From Bdellovibrionales bacterium (GTDB lineage Bacteria; Bdellovibrionota; Bdellovibrionia; Bdellovibrionales; Bdellovibrionaceae), in assembly GCA_016713585.1 (NCBI GenBank), contig JADJOV010000003.1, positions 62,001 through 126,000 of the forward strand: a stretch of 64,000 nucleotides of DNA, in the 5' to 3' direction. The stretch's first letter is position 1. Each line of letters starts with the position of its first letter. A model generated the notes under the pieces. The model saw only the letters and a program-made list of their open reading frames with translations, searched no databases and was not told the DNA's origin. The translations under genes were made by a program, and so were the position numbers. This document shows, one piece after another, positions 42,651 to 52,793 of the stretch.

Positions 42651-44855
42651 TTACCGACTACGACCAGAATGGATTCGGTCGGCAGAAAAATTGAGGGACT
42701 GAAGTTTGATGACCTGATCTTCAATCAAGGCTAACAAGGGACTGACTACCAAAGTTGTGCCGCCTCGGGCAATTCCGGGAAGTTGGTAACATAGAGACTT
42801 TCCAGCCCCAGTGGGCATCACCAGTAAGACGTCCTTACCCTCGGTGACTGTTCGACAAACCTCTTCCTGCCCTTTTCTAAAATTTCCAAAGCCGAAATGT
42901 TTTTTCAGCAACTCATGCACCTGTGGGGCCGGTGTCGGTGTGCGCACGACTGCCGTCGAAGCTTGAACGACCGGCGTCGAGACACCCAAGGTCGCAGGCG
43001 GCGGGAGGGAAGGCTTGGTCTCGATGATTTCTGCAACACGTGCAGTCACTTCCCTTTCCAGATGTGCCATAAATCTTTCTAGAGTCATTTTTTTATTTTG
43101 AATTTCAGAAAGCATTTGCTCCCACCGAGCCGTGAGCTCTGGACTTTTCACACTAGAATGAACCGTGGAGATAAGTTTGTGTCCAAGTGGTGTTGCAACC
43201 AAAGACTTTCCTTTTCTGAGAATATAATTGCGAGTTAGGAGAGCTTCAATAATACCAGCCCTGGTTGCTGGTGTGCCAAGACCAGAGTCGGCCATAAACT
43301 CGGCCAAATCTCTGTCCTCAAGGGTTCGACCGGCAGTTTCCATTCCAGTTAAAAGAGTTGCTTCGGTCAAATGGGGCGGAGGCTCTGTGCTCTTTTGTTT
43401 TGAATTCACACTGACAACTTCTACAGGGGCATCAGGGACAAGTCCTTCAGGCAGGATCGGGTCAGGAGTCATACTCTTGCTCCTGAGCTCCAAAGCTTTC
43501 CAGCCCAATTCCACAACCACGGTTCCCTGAGTTTTAAAAAGATCGAGACCCCCAGCTTCCGTGATCACAGTTGTGATAGATGTTACAAAGTCGTTCTGCC
43601 ATGCCATGAGGAGGCGACGGCAGATGAGATCATAGACTTTCTCTTCATCAAGACTTAGTTTGCCTTTTGTGGCTCTCGTCATCGTGGGAATAATTGCGTG
43701 GTGGTCGGTGACTTTGGTGTCATCGACAAAACGACTTGTCAGTTTTCTCTGGCCAGTTCCCTCACTGAGGACCCCTTCATAGGGTGGGCGAATTAAATCA
43801 ATAATATTTGGCAGAGTTTCAGCGACAGCTTGCGAGAGATGACGACTGCCAGTTCTCGGATAGCTGATCAGTTTATGTTCTTCGTAAAGACTTTGCGCGA
43901 GGCCCAGTGTTTGTGAAGCTGAAAAACCAAACAGACGGTTACAATGTCGCTGAAGCTCAGTTAAATCATAAAGCAAGGGAGAGGGAAGCTTTGTTGATTT
44001 TCCGGTGAGTGATTCAACTCGACCTGTTCCTGCGCCGCGAATTCTCGCCAGGAGTAATTCAAGTTTTTCTGGCGGTAAGACGAGTCGTTTTTCTAGGGCT
44101 GCGGTGGGATTTTTGAGCTCACCTTTTTCGCCCACATAGGCGCCCTTATACTGGCCGCCTGGCACCTGAAACTCGGCCTCAATCACCGCATATTTCTCTG
44201 GAATAAAGTTTTGAATCTTGTTATCTCGATCGACCACCATGGCAAGAGTCGGTGTCTGGACTCGTCCGACAAAGAGTTGATCGTTTGTGGTGATTGCATA
44301 GGCTCGCGAAAGATTCATTCCATAGAGCCAGTCCGCTCGACTTCTCGCTTTGGCTGCGTCCGCCAGCGGATCATAGAAGGAGCCAGATTTCAGACTCCGC
44401 AGTCCCGCCTGAATTGCGTCGGGAGTGAGAGATGAGATCCAAAGGCGTTTGACGGGTTTTTTGCACTGACTTAATTCGTAGATATAACGAAAAATAAGTT
44501 CCCCTTCGCGACCAGCATCTGTCGCACAAATGATCTCGTCGCAATCCAAAAGAGCCTCTTTAACAATCTCAAACTGTGTGCGAGTTTTTTCAACCGCCAC
44601 GAGGGGCCAATGATTGGGGAGCATAGGCAAGTTAGCGAGACGCCAGGTTTTCCAGGCGACATTAATCTGATGAGGCTCGGGGAGAGTGACCAGGTGACCA
44701 ATGGCCCAGGTGACGGTATAACCACTGCCGTAAAAAAAACCATTCCCTCGATTATAGGAGCCCAGGATCTTTGCGAGATCACGAGCCACTGAGGGTTTTT
44801 CAGCAATAACTACAATTTTTCCAAGCTTCGCCATAATGAAGTCATAGAGAACCAT
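42651..44855 (-). CDS. topB: DNA topoisomerase III fused to the N-terminus of RecQ
   Basis: A type IA topoisomerase that passes single strands through a transient break. The ATG at 44855 follows AAGGA by five bases. The Toprim domain has VVIAEKPSVARDLAKIL and ICATDAGREGELIFRYIYE (metal-binding DxD replaced by the TopB form), followed by SLTPDAIQAGL, GRVQTPTLAMVVDRD and LISYPRTGSRHL, which has the catalytic Tyr. The body ends near residue 620. A Pro/Val-rich linker and HFGFGNFRKGQEEV then MPTGAGKSLCYQLPG begin a RecQ domain with Walker A, continuing to SPLLALIEDQV before TAA at 42651. The frame past that stop (ESRQVCQ, then KYLSG) still matches RecQ, so the intact protein would be about 1248 residues. 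Confidence 0.9.
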   Translation of the reverse strand: MVLYDFIMAKLGKIVVIAEKPSVARDLAKILGSYNRGNGFFYGSGYTVTWAIGHLVTLPEPHQINVAWKTWRLANLPMLPNHWPLVAVEKTRTQFEIVKEALLDCDEIICATDAGREGELIFRYIYELSQCKKPVKRLWISSLTPDAIQAGLRSLKSGSFYDPLADAAKARSRADWLYGMNLSRAYAITTNDQLFVGRVQTPTLAMVVDRDNKIQNFIPEKYAVIEAEFQVPGGQYKGAYVGEKGELKNPTAALEKRLVLPPEKLELLLARIRGAGTGRVESLTGKSTKLPSPLLYDLTELQRHCNRLFGFSASQTLGLAQSLYEEHKLISYPRTGSRHLSQAVAETLPNIIDLIRPPYEGVLSEGTGQRKLTSRFVDDTKVTDHHAIIPTMTRATKGKLSLDEEKVYDLICRRLLMAWQNDFVTSITTVITEAGGLDLFKTQGTVVVELGWKALELRSKSMTPDPILPEGLVPDAPVEVVSVNSKQKSTEPPPHLTEATLLTGMETAGRTLEDRDLAEFMADSGLGTPATRAGIIEALLTRNYILRKGKSLVATPLGHKLISTVHSSVKSPELTARWEQMLSEIQNKKMTLERFMAHLEREVTARVAEIIETKPSLPPPATLGVSTPVVQASTAVVRTPTPAPQVHELLKKHFGFGNFRKGQEEVCRTVTEGKDVLLVMPTGAGKSLCYQLPGIARGGTTLVVSPLLALIEDQVIKLQSLNFSADRIHSGRSR

Positions 44856-44913
44856 GGTTGTCCTTAGAATTCAATTTCTTGTTTTTGCTAGACTTTGTTT
44901 TCCAGGTTTCGGA

Positions 44914-47529
44914 TCAGAATCCTGCGGGTGAAAGCGAAACGAGATTGATGATGAGGCGTCCTTCAATCTTGCACCGGTCAAGATCCTGGCGAAGTGTTAG
45001 GATCCAATCATTGTGTTTATCAGGATCAATTAACGTCTGTTCAATCAGCCAGTATTGATTTTCGACTTTGATGTTGGTATTTCTTGGATTTCTGGCAGAG
45101 GGGTCTAAGCAGATTTCCTGATGGTCTTCGTAATATGTCTTTAAGATTTTATCAAGTTCGTCCGCCGTCCACAAACTCTCCTCGGTGATTTTCTCTGGCG
45201 CCAGCAACTCAAAGAAGGCTTCGAAATTCCGACTGGCTAAGGCGCGCAATAATCGGTGGACTTCGTTACGGACAATAAGAGTAAATGCCTTGAGATCCCG
45301 AGTGATGTCAGGTTCGAGACCCTCTTGGGTCAACGTTCTAATATGGGCCGCCCGCTCAGCTTCCGGTGCGGCAAGAGGAGTGCGCATTTTCTCCCAGTCA
45401 TCAATCAAGCTCGAATCCGTTTGTCGAACCATCGTGCCAAAGTAAACTGCGAGGGCCCGAACCTCATCATTCTTGGCGGCATCAGGAACTGTTTGTTCGA
45501 GCACCTTAAAGACTTCAGTTAAATAACGTAGCAAGAGGCCTTCAACTCGCTGCAGATCGTAGTCACGAATGTATTCTGGAAACGACTGAAAGGTTTCAAC
45601 CATCTCACGGGCGACGGATTTTGGGCGAATATTTTCTTCTCCCACCCATGGGTGGGCTGCAGAAAAAGCATTGAAAGTGGAGTAAATGAAATCACGATTT
45701 GGTTTCGGGGGTTCAAGTTTCTCCAGCTCCGCAATGCGCTCGTCAAATTCAATGCCCGCCATTTTCATCTCGGCCATCTTTTGGGTTTTCAATCGATCGA
45801 GCTGTTTGCGCAAAATCAAATCAGGACTTTCGAGGATGGATTCCACTAAAGTCAGAAGGTCCAAGGCATAATTTGGGTCCATGGGGTCAAGGAGTTTAAT
45901 GGTGTCTAACAAATACAAGGCGAGACTATGGTTTAAGGAAAAATCTTCTTGTAAATCTACGTTCACGCGAATCTTACGTTGTGAGTGATCCATGCTCTTT
46001 GGAACAAATTCTACGATTTGGCGATTCAGAAGTGAACGGAAATACTCAAACGAAACCTTTCGCAATTTTCGTTTGCTATAAGCTGTTTCGTGAGAGTCAT
46101 GAATAAGTTTTTGCATAGCCTGGCAGCCATCCCCGTCGCGACTCAAAACATTGAGCAGCATGCTATGTGAAACCATAAATCGGGACTGCAAAGGCTCTGG
46201 CTGGGAATTGATCAGTTTATTGAAGCCGTCTTTAGTCCACATAATAAAGCCATGCGGGGGAGGGTTTTTGAGCACCAATTTTTTTGCCTTTTTTGGATCG
46301 CTGGCTGCTTTGAGTTTCATTTTTAAATTCTCTATGACATGTTCTGGGGCTTGAACGGCAACAAGGCCGCGACTATCGAATCCCCGACGTCCGGCGCGAC
46401 CACTGATTTGTTGAAAGTCTCGCACATTCAGCAAGGTGGTTTTCTCACCGTCATACTTACAAAGTTTAGTAAAAAGCACTGTCCGTATAGGGACATTGAC
46501 GCCGACACCAAGCGTGTCCGTGCCACTGATGACTTTGAGGAGGCCCTGCTGGGCTAGGCGCTCAATCAAAATTCGATATCTCGGGAGGAGTCCTGCATGA
46601 TGCAGACCAATTCCGTGTCGTAGAAGTTTCTGGATCTCTTTTCCATAGGGACTTTGAAATTTTATTCCTTCAATGGCATTTTTCAAACTTTGCTTTTCTT
46701 CTTTAGTCGCAAAATCAACGCTCAGAAGATTTTGCGCTTCTTCGGCAGCCTCGCGTTGAGAAAAATTCACCAAGTAAATTGGATAAAGACCCTTCCCAAC
46801 AAATTCGGCAACTGTTTCATGCAGTGGAGTTTCGCGGTATTCAAAGTCTAAGGGGACAGGTCGATCTTTCGATGACACGATCGAGGTCTCCCTTTGATTT
46901 AGGGTCGTGAGGGCCTTGGCAAAAAAATCCATATCACCAAGGGTCGCGGACATCAGCATAAACCGAGTCTTTTTCAAAGTGAGCATCGGAATTTGCCAGG
47001 CCACGCCACGCTGTCGATCCGAATAATAATGAAATTCATCCATAATGACATCATCGACCGAGGCCTGCTCGCCCTCTCGAAGAGCCATATTGGAAAGAAT
47101 TTCTGCCGTACAGCAAATGATGGGGGCTGTTTGATTGACTCCACCGTCTCCAGTGATCATGCCGACCTGATCTGGACCAAATGCAGCACATAGGTCACGA
47201 AATTTTTCGTTTACTAAGGCTTTAATTGGACATGTGTAAATGGACCGTCGTCCAACGGCCAATGACTGAAAGTGAAGGGCTAGGGCAACCAGGGATTTTC
47301 CAGAGCCCGTGGGTGTGTTAAGAATTATATTCTTACCCTCGAGCAGCTCGAGGATGGCCTCTTCTTGGGCCGGATAGAGTTCCAAATTCTTGGACGCAAC
47401 GAAGTCCAAAAAACGGTCCAAGAGGGAATTCTTGAGCTCCTCTGTAAGAGCGTCTGTAAGCTCTCCTGTAAGCGCTTCTGTGAATCCTTCTGTTTTAGGC
47501 GGAAGTCGCCAATAAAGGGGCCAATCCAT
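44914..47529 (-). CDS. Ski2-like DEAD/DEAH helicase with DUF3516-type C-terminus
   Basis: An 871-residue superfamily 2 helicase, probably acting on RNA. Motifs in order are [15 protein letters not shown] (Walker A, about 70), [12 protein letters not shown] (Ia), [13 protein letters not shown] (motif II, DEFH), [10 protein letters not shown] (III), [17 protein letters not shown] (V) and [14 protein letters not shown] (VI), a Ski2/Mtr4-like set. The last 450 residues are helical with no second helicase, consistent with the DUF3516 extension found in bacterial Ski2-like proteins. Residues 16-36 contain a short imperfect repeat ([15 protein letters not shown]), echoed in the DNA at about 47440-47480. 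It lies 58 bases upstream of topB on the same strand and may share its transcript. Confidence 0.92.
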   Translation of the reverse strand: MDWPLYWRLPPKTEGFTEALTGELTDALTEELKNSLLDRFLDFVASKNLELYPAQEEAILELLEGKNIILNTPTGSGKSLVALALHFQSLAVGRRSIYTCPIKALVNEKFRDLCAAFGPDQVGMITGDGGVNQTAPIICCTAEILSNMALREGEQASVDDVIMDEFHYYSDRQRGVAWQIPMLTLKKTRFMLMSATLGDMDFFAKALTTLNQRETSIVSSKDRPVPLDFEYRETPLHETVAEFVGKGLYPIYLVNFSQREAAEEAQNLLSVDFATKEEKQSLKNAIEGIKFQSPYGKEIQKLLRHGIGLHHAGLLPRYRILIERLAQQGLLKVISGTDTLGVGVNVPIRTVLFTKLCKYDGEKTTLLNVRDFQQISGRAGRRGFDSRGLVAVQAPEHVIENLKMKLKAASDPKKAKKLVLKNPPPHGFIMWTKDGFNKLINSQPEPLQSRFMVSHSMLLNVLSRDGDGCQAMQKLIHDSHETAYSKRKLRKVSFEYFRSLLNRQIVEFVPKSMDHSQRKIRVNVDLQEDFSLNHSLALYLLDTIKLLDPMDPNYALDLLTLVESILESPDLILRKQLDRLKTQKMAEMKMAGIEFDERIAELEKLEPPKPNRDFIYSTFNAFSAAHPWVGEENIRPKSVAREMVETFQSFPEYIRDYDLQRVEGLLLRYLTEVFKVLEQTVPDAAKNDEVRALAVYFGTMVRQTDSSLIDDWEKMRTPLAAPEAERAAHIRTLTQEGLEPDITRDLKAFTLIVRNEVHRLLRALASRNFEAFFELLAPEKITEESLWTADELDKILKTYYEDHQEICLDPSARNPRNTNIKVENQYWLIEQTLIDPDKHNDWILTLRQDLDRCKIEGRLIINLVSLSPAGF

Positions 47530-47710
47530 CCTGTGACTATAGTGAAAGGGTTAGCCGAGGTCATGATAAATTGTATTGGACACTTGGTCAATTCCGTGAC
47601 GAGATGGAAGTTCCTAGATCTTATTTTCTATGGCTATTTGGACGAAGCTGCTTAGCGACAAGTAGGGTTCCTCACGAGCAAGAATGAGGCGAGCTTGGAT
47701 GCTCAGCTCA

Positions 47711-49319
47711 CTACTCAGAGGCGTTTCTGATTTGTCGATCAAACTCAATCTCGAGAGGTATTGTGGTTTTTCGGGAATCGGGAGCGTCCAAGAGTGACGC
47801 AGGAAGGACCATTGGCGCCGCGGAGGAGGCTCCACCTTGGGAACCATGACTGGCGGCATTACTATTTGCCTTTTTGGATAGCCATCCAAGAGCCTTCTCG
47901 AGCTGTCGGTCCTTTTTCTCGACTCGCTCTTGCACTGTCGGTTCAATGAGGACATCTGGAGCAGTTCCGACGCCTTCCAAAAGCGTTTTTGAGACAGCTG
48001 TGAAACCCTGATAAACTGAATATCTAAATTTGTGCTCTGAGGTAGGCAGCTCGAAAAACAACAGGCGAACCTGTGCCTCCTCCCGTATTCTCTCCAAGCA
48101 CTGTTGCTAATTTATGTTCCTTCAAAGCGGAGACAAAGGTGTCGCAGGCACTGAAACAGTTGGCCGAAGTCAATACGGCGACTGGCTTTTTGTAAACTTG
48201 CGAGGGGTTGGCAGGTCCGAACATTCGCCCAGAAAGTTCAGTGAATTTTCCACCAATATAATCAAAATCAATTAGGACTTCCGGTCGCACCGCAATCAGG
48301 TAATCCGAGTTAAGAGCACGTTGGTAGTATCTGGTCAACGGAACGTCCGTGAGATATTTTAAAATCATGTTACCAGACTGGTCGCCGCCACCATTTTTTC
48401 GTACATCAATCAAGAGGCCATCAGTGTTTTGAAGGCGCAACATGGCCTGTTCCAAAAGTTGGGCCATCTTAGCTCCAGAAAATCCATCAATGCGTAAATA
48501 GCCTAAATTGTTTTCAAGTATGGACGTCTTTAGCAGTTTGAGTCCAGTTTCTTCGACACTCGGCTCTGTCCCCAAGGCGCCGTCGTAAAGACTCAGGTTT
48601 CGGGCGATGACCTCTTGAACTGCTTTTCCAAGATATTCCCCCTCAATCAAGACGGGGCGAGAGCCCTCCTGGGAAGATAAGACTCTAAAGATCAAATTTG
48701 CCATCTGGCGTTTTCTCAAAAACTCAGTTGATCCCATCGAGTATTTCTCAGCCTCTGGGAGGTAGGACTTCCACGCCCTTCCTTGGATTTTCGAAACCAC
48801 CGTGCCCACCTTGAGTTGGGTGACCTCTTCGCCAACCTGCGAGACAATCAAGGACTCGTGATTGGTTCCCGGGGATAAAATTTCAAAACGAATCGTTGGA
48901 GTGTCGAATTCAAATTTGGTCAAGTCAGCTTTGAGCATTGGATTTACATGACCATCATGAAAGAGACTTGCCCATTGAACGAGCAGCAAAAAGTACTTTG
49001 TTTCGGACATCTCATTGGTTATGCGATTTTCGAATTCATAAGCCTTTTTTTTGAAATCAATGTTATAGGAAGATTGTTTTTCGTCCCAGTAGCAATATAT
49101 TTTTTCGCCAACATAGGCCAGGTATTTAAATTCCTTTTTCCGCGCCACGCATTCATTCATACAATCCGGAGTGGTCGGGATGCTGATGGCTGCGGTATAT
49201 TCACTGAAGTTTTGAAATGGACTCGAATCTTTGGGATTGGAATGACAGGAAAGAACTAACAACGGAAGAACTAACAGCGAAAGGCTATAAAAAGCTGTCT
49301 TTTTTATCTGATAGAGCAC
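47711..49319 (-). CDS. S41 (C-terminal processing) peptidase lipoprotein (one frameshift)
   Basis: About 535 residues after removing one base from the A5 run at 48053-48057, joining 49319-48024 to 48097-47711. A GTG at 49319 follows GGAGG and opens a lipoprotein signal (LLVLPLLVLSC). Then come an N-terminal region with four Cys, a PDZ-like segment (VSQVGEEVTQLKVGTVVSKI) and the tail-specific protease domain: GYLRIDGFSG, LLIDVRKNGGGDQSGN, AVLTSANCFSACDTFVSAL (the Ser nucleophile lies here) and GENTGGGTG. The canonical SxSAAE around the nucleophile is changed to NCFSACDT, which is unusual. After the stop at 47711 another frame remains open to 47614 (LSSELSIQARLILAREEPYL), so the true C-terminus may be longer by about 30 residues. 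Confidence 0.82.
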
Positions 49320-49511
49320 GGCCCCTCCAATTGAAGCGCTTATTAAGGTTTTGTATCACAAACAAAGTTTTGCTGAAACTTGAGCCCGTGAATTTAAAAA
49401 ATTTCGTCATCCTAGACTGAAAAATGGCGCTTTCTTGCATAAAGATTTGACAGGAAAAATTTCCAAATACACCAATTGTCTTTTGGTCTATTCTTCGTTA
49501 GGATACTTTCT

Positions 49512-50447
49512 ATGTCATATCTTGGTAATATCGTTGTCTTCGGCTCTCAAGGACAATTGGCTACGGCATTTAAAAAAAATCTACCGCCATCTGCGAGGTT
49601 TATTTCTCAGAGTGAGTGCTCTTTTCAGAATCTTCCCCAGCTGCGTGAATTTGTTCAACGAATTCCAGCCACCGCGATGATTTGTCCAGCTGCCTATACG
49701 AAAGTGGATTTGGCCGAGAGCGAGGTGGATTTGTGTATGACTATCAACGCTTTTGCTCCGGAGATTCTCGCTCAAGTTTGCAGAGAGCGTGGAATTCCTT
49801 TTGTTTGGTATTCGACTGACTATGTTTTTGATGGCTCTGGAGCAACACCTAGAAATGAACTCGATCCGACGGGTCCCTTAAATACCTATGGGCGCTCAAA
49901 ACTCGAAGGAGAACAGAGAATTAGTGCGGTGAAAGGCGATGCATTGATTTTCAGAACCTCTTGGGTCATAAGTTCTACCGGGTCTAATTTTGTGAAGACG
50001 ATGCTTAAGCTTGGTTCCGAGCGAGAGGAGCTTCGAGTTGTGGCTGATCAGTGGGGGGCACCGACATCAGCTGCGGATTTGGCTCAGGCCACAATCAAGG
50101 CCTTGATTCACGGGCACGAGCTTCAGCAGCGAGCTGGGGTTTTTCCCTCTGGAATATACCATTTAACTAATTCTGGAGTGACTTCGTGGTATGAGCTCGC
50201 GCGAGAGATTTTTTCACAGACGAAAGCTCGAGAGGTCGATTCTGCTGGACTGACCAATAGCAAGTGTCGGCTCAAAATCAAGAACGTTATTGGAATTTCA
50301 AGTGAGGAATATCCGACGCCAGCGTTGCGCCCAAAAAATTCACGCCTATCAAATTTGAAATTTCTTAATACATTTGGTTTTCAAATGCGCCCTTGGGGTG
50401 AGGGGCTGAATGAGATTCTCGATGAGCTTTTGGTTGAAAAACGATAA
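49512..50447 (+). CDS. rfbD: dTDP-4-dehydrorhamnose reductase
   Basis: RmlD/RfbD reduces dTDP-4-keto-L-rhamnose to dTDP-L-rhamnose with NAD(P)H, the last step in making the sugar donor for surface polysaccharide. The 311-residue protein starts at the ATG at 49512; a longer frame to 49476 lacks a ribosome site. It shows a Rossmann GSQGQLA near the start, AAYTKVDLAESEVDL, NAFAPEILAQVC, WYSTDYVFDGSG, YGRSKLEGEQ (the YxxxK catalytic pair), FRTSWVIS and VVADQWGAPTSAADLA, all typical of RmlD. No other rhamnose genes are adjacent, which is unusual since rmlABCD are often clustered. The gene stands alone. Confidence 0.93.
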   Translation: MSYLGNIVVFGSQGQLATAFKKNLPPSARFISQSECSFQNLPQLREFVQRIPATAMICPAAYTKVDLAESEVDLCMTINAFAPEILAQVCRERGIPFVWYSTDYVFDGSGATPRNELDPTGPLNTYGRSKLEGEQRISAVKGDALIFRTSWVISSTGSNFVKTMLKLGSEREELRVVADQWGAPTSAADLAQATIKALIHGHELQQRAGVFPSGIYHLTNSGVTSWYELAREIFSQTKAREVDSAGLTNSKCRLKIKNVIGISSEEYPTPALRPKNSRLSNLKFLNTFGFQMRPWGEGLNEILDELLVEKR

Positions 50448-50595
50448 TGCATTTCACTTCCTGGCATTCTTTGAATATCGACTTAGGACCTGGAAGAGGC
50501 TCGAATGATTATGATGATGGTCATGTAATTGCTTCTTTTTTAGGTTAAATAAAAAAAATATATAAAAGCACATAACGTTAGATTTTCTTCCTACC

Positions 50596-50742
50596 GTGAC
50601 GGACTCTGGCCTTGGAATTCCCAAGGAAATTGCGGACAAAGTGATGCAACTATTTTTTGCGACCAAAGAAGTCGGATAGTGGAAAGGGCTGGGACTAATA
50701 TTCTCCAGCGCGCAGAAAGAGTACATTCAAAAGGCTTATTAA
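50596..50742 (+). pseudogene. Histidine-kinase ATPase-domain remnant
   Basis: In one plus frame the short stretch reads VTDSGLGIPKEIADKVMQ, LFFATKEVG, stop, WKGLGLIFSSAQKEY, stop. This is the G1/F/G2 core of a HATPase_c domain (DxGxGIP, FFxTK, GxGLGL) with a stop in the ATP lid and no upstream kinase domain. The region before it (50448-50595) shows no coding signal. It is a decayed fragment, the only visible content of the 450-base gap after rfbD. Confidence 0.7.
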
Positions 50743-50899
50743 AGATCGAGAACGGATTATTTTCAGCAAAACTAACGCCTCACATCATTGTCAAAACAAA
50801 GCAAGCTTGCAAAATTACTTGCCACACTCCAAGCCTTATCGTAGGTGTCCCCTCTATGACCTACTGAATTCGCTTAAAAAAACGCCAATGGAGACTACT

Positions 50900-51382
50900 A
50901 TGTGTACTTTTACTAGGATTGTGTTTTTTGCCTTGAGTCTTGTTTCTGCGACAGCCTCTGCTGCAAAAATTAAAGTTGATGGCCGCGCCTATTCTGCGAC
51001 GAAGTGTGAGTATTTTTCTGCGAGTTTGGCTGATTTCAATATCACCTATAGCCATCCAACTCTTCCATGGGGTACCGAGATTTTTGTTAGATATGGATTC
51101 CATGATGATTTTAGGAAAATGAGCTGGCAGAATCAGGGCGAAGTGCAGGCTCGACCAACGCCGCCATACACTTGGATGGCAGAACTCAATAAGATAGTAG
51201 TGGATTCACGAGGGTATTTCTCTTTAAGTCATATCCAGTTTGCAATTATGATTCGTCTTCCAGATGGGGAAGTTTATTGGGATAACGGCGGAAAGTCAAA
51301 TTTGGGATATTATGAAGCTCCAACTCCAGCCAGGACCTGCACTCCAGGTGAGTTCGAGATCATCCCTAGCGTGACAAAGTAA
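50900..51382 (+). CDS. Small secreted protein of unknown function
   Basis: A 160-residue protein starting at the ATG at 50900, eight bases after GGAG; in-frame ATGs upstream (50888) are less well placed. The signal peptide (RIVFFALSLVSATASA) is clear. The mature 140 residues contain beta segments with aromatic residues (TEIFVRYGFHDDFRKM, FSLSHIQFAIMIRLPDGEVYWD) and two or three Cys (KCEYFSA, RTCTPGEFEI). I recognise no family. It follows the kinase remnant and is convergent with the secreted-paralogue operon. It is likely periplasmic or secreted. Confidence 0.7.
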   Translation: MCTFTRIVFFALSLVSATASAAKIKVDGRAYSATKCEYFSASLADFNITYSHPTLPWGTEIFVRYGFHDDFRKMSWQNQGEVQARPTPPYTWMAELNKIVVDSRGYFSLSHIQFAIMIRLPDGEVYWDNGGKSNLGYYEAPTPARTCTPGEFEIIPSVTK

Positions 51383-51418
51383 TTAGGTACTCCCGATTTT
51401 TCAAAGCCAGTTCGCCGG

Positions 51419-52793
51419 TCAGAGCGCCAATCCTTCTCTATTAAAACAAACTTGCTCGCCTTTGCGAAGGGAGCGAGTCTGAGACTCGGAGCCGAGAAAT
51501 TTTGTATCTTGGTCGACAAAACCACAGACGAGCTGATCGTTTTCATTGAAACTCAAGTATCCCTTCCAATAGGTTCGTTGTCCCTGAATAATGAGTCCCA
51601 AGGGATCCTCAGTGATCAATTCCTTGAAAAACTGATTTTCAAATAAAACAATGCTCGTATTGTTGAATAGACGCAGCCAGGATTTTTTAAAAGAAAACTT
51701 TCCTGAAACATGGGTGATCGTATCAAGGTCTCCGCCAGGGAAGAAGGTCAGGAGTGAGTTGTTAAATCGTTCCCAACGGCCCCGTGTTTGAGCCAACCTA
51801 ATATCAAGAGAAGTTGATTTAAACGAGGTTGAATCGATTGTGAAGCCACGACGGATTCCTCCGGAAGAGAAAAAAGAAATTCTGGGACTGGCTTCTGCCA
51901 GAACAGGACCTGTTGAAAAACTATCTGGAGTGATAAAGAGCACTTTCCCACCAATTGTTTGTATCCCGAGGCGATCTTCAAAACGTAGGGACTCAACGAC
52001 ACCATTTGGATGAAAATTCACAATATCAGATTTCAAGCGAACGACCTGATGAGTCGTCCCACCAGAATTTGTAAACTTATATAGCCATTCCGAATCGACC
52101 AATGGATAAGCCTGGGTCAGCCGATCGTCCTTGACCGTGAAAGACCTCAGCAGATCAATAAGGACGCCCTGCCTTCTGAGGGAGTGAAGCCCAGCCGCTC
52201 TGATGATAGCTATTAACTCAAGTAAAGGAAGAGCGGAGATTTGATCATTGAGCATGAGAGAAGTTAAGTTTCTGATATAAATAGAATTGGGTGGAATCTG
52301 GTGATTGCTCACAAAGGCCTCTTTGGCTATTGACCAATTCAGTCGTACAGCCACTCTATCTGTGGAGGAAAGTCTTTCCCACAAAGTTTTCCTAATAAGA
52401 AGCGTGTTCTGAAACTCGGTCGTGAGCAAAACAGAATATTGACACCCCTCCGGGGGATTCAAAATCAGATCTTTCTTGGGCATTGGTTCCAGTGGTGCAT
52501 CATCAGTCAAGTGGATAAGATTCTGAAAATCCCGGGAGGTATTTCTGTAAAGATCCGCGCGATCTGGCATGGACTTATTTATGATCGCCAAAAGAGTCTC
52601 AAAATTAATATTGGCTGGAGTCACAAGCTCCACGCAGTATGCGGGCCTCATAGGTGTCAAGCAACTCGATTTTATCGGGACATATGATGACGCCAATGTG
52701 GTAGTTCGACTGAGAATTTAGAAAACCAAAGGCGCGAATCGAGCTCAGAAAGGAGACAAAAATAAACAAAAACTGCAGCTGTCTTGGTCTCAT
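51419..52793 (-). CDS. Secreted MORN-like repeat protein, paralogue A (one frameshift)
   Basis: About 457 residues, read as 52793-52605 and 52696-51419. A one-base indel near 52630 separates signal peptide plus IICPDKIELLDTYEARI from the rest. The signal peptide is QLQFLFIFVSFLSS. The first 200 residues parallel the next gene upstream (ICPDKIELLDTYEAR against VCPGKNLEILDYYEAR; LWERLSSTDRVAVRLNW against LWSQLSSLQRVGLVFHE). Later come short repeats of the YwqK/MORN-variant type (NFHPNGVVESLRFED, ISFFSSGGIRRGF, LTFFPGGDLDTI). Its ATG overlaps the upstream stop as ATGA (52790-52793), so translation is coupled. The function is unknown. It is probably a secreted or surface protein, as for its partner. 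Confidence 0.72.

Noticed and set aside
47440..47485. Short tandem TGTAAG-containing repeats at the helicase N-terminus as a possible CRISPR or regulatory repeat
   Set aside because: The units are short, imperfect and in frame, encoding the repeated [15 protein letters not shown] segment, so they are explained as coding repetition.
49447..49475. A perfect TTGACA upstream of rfbD as a promoter
   Set aside because: No acceptable -10 box lies 16 to 18 bases downstream; TACACC is too weak to call.
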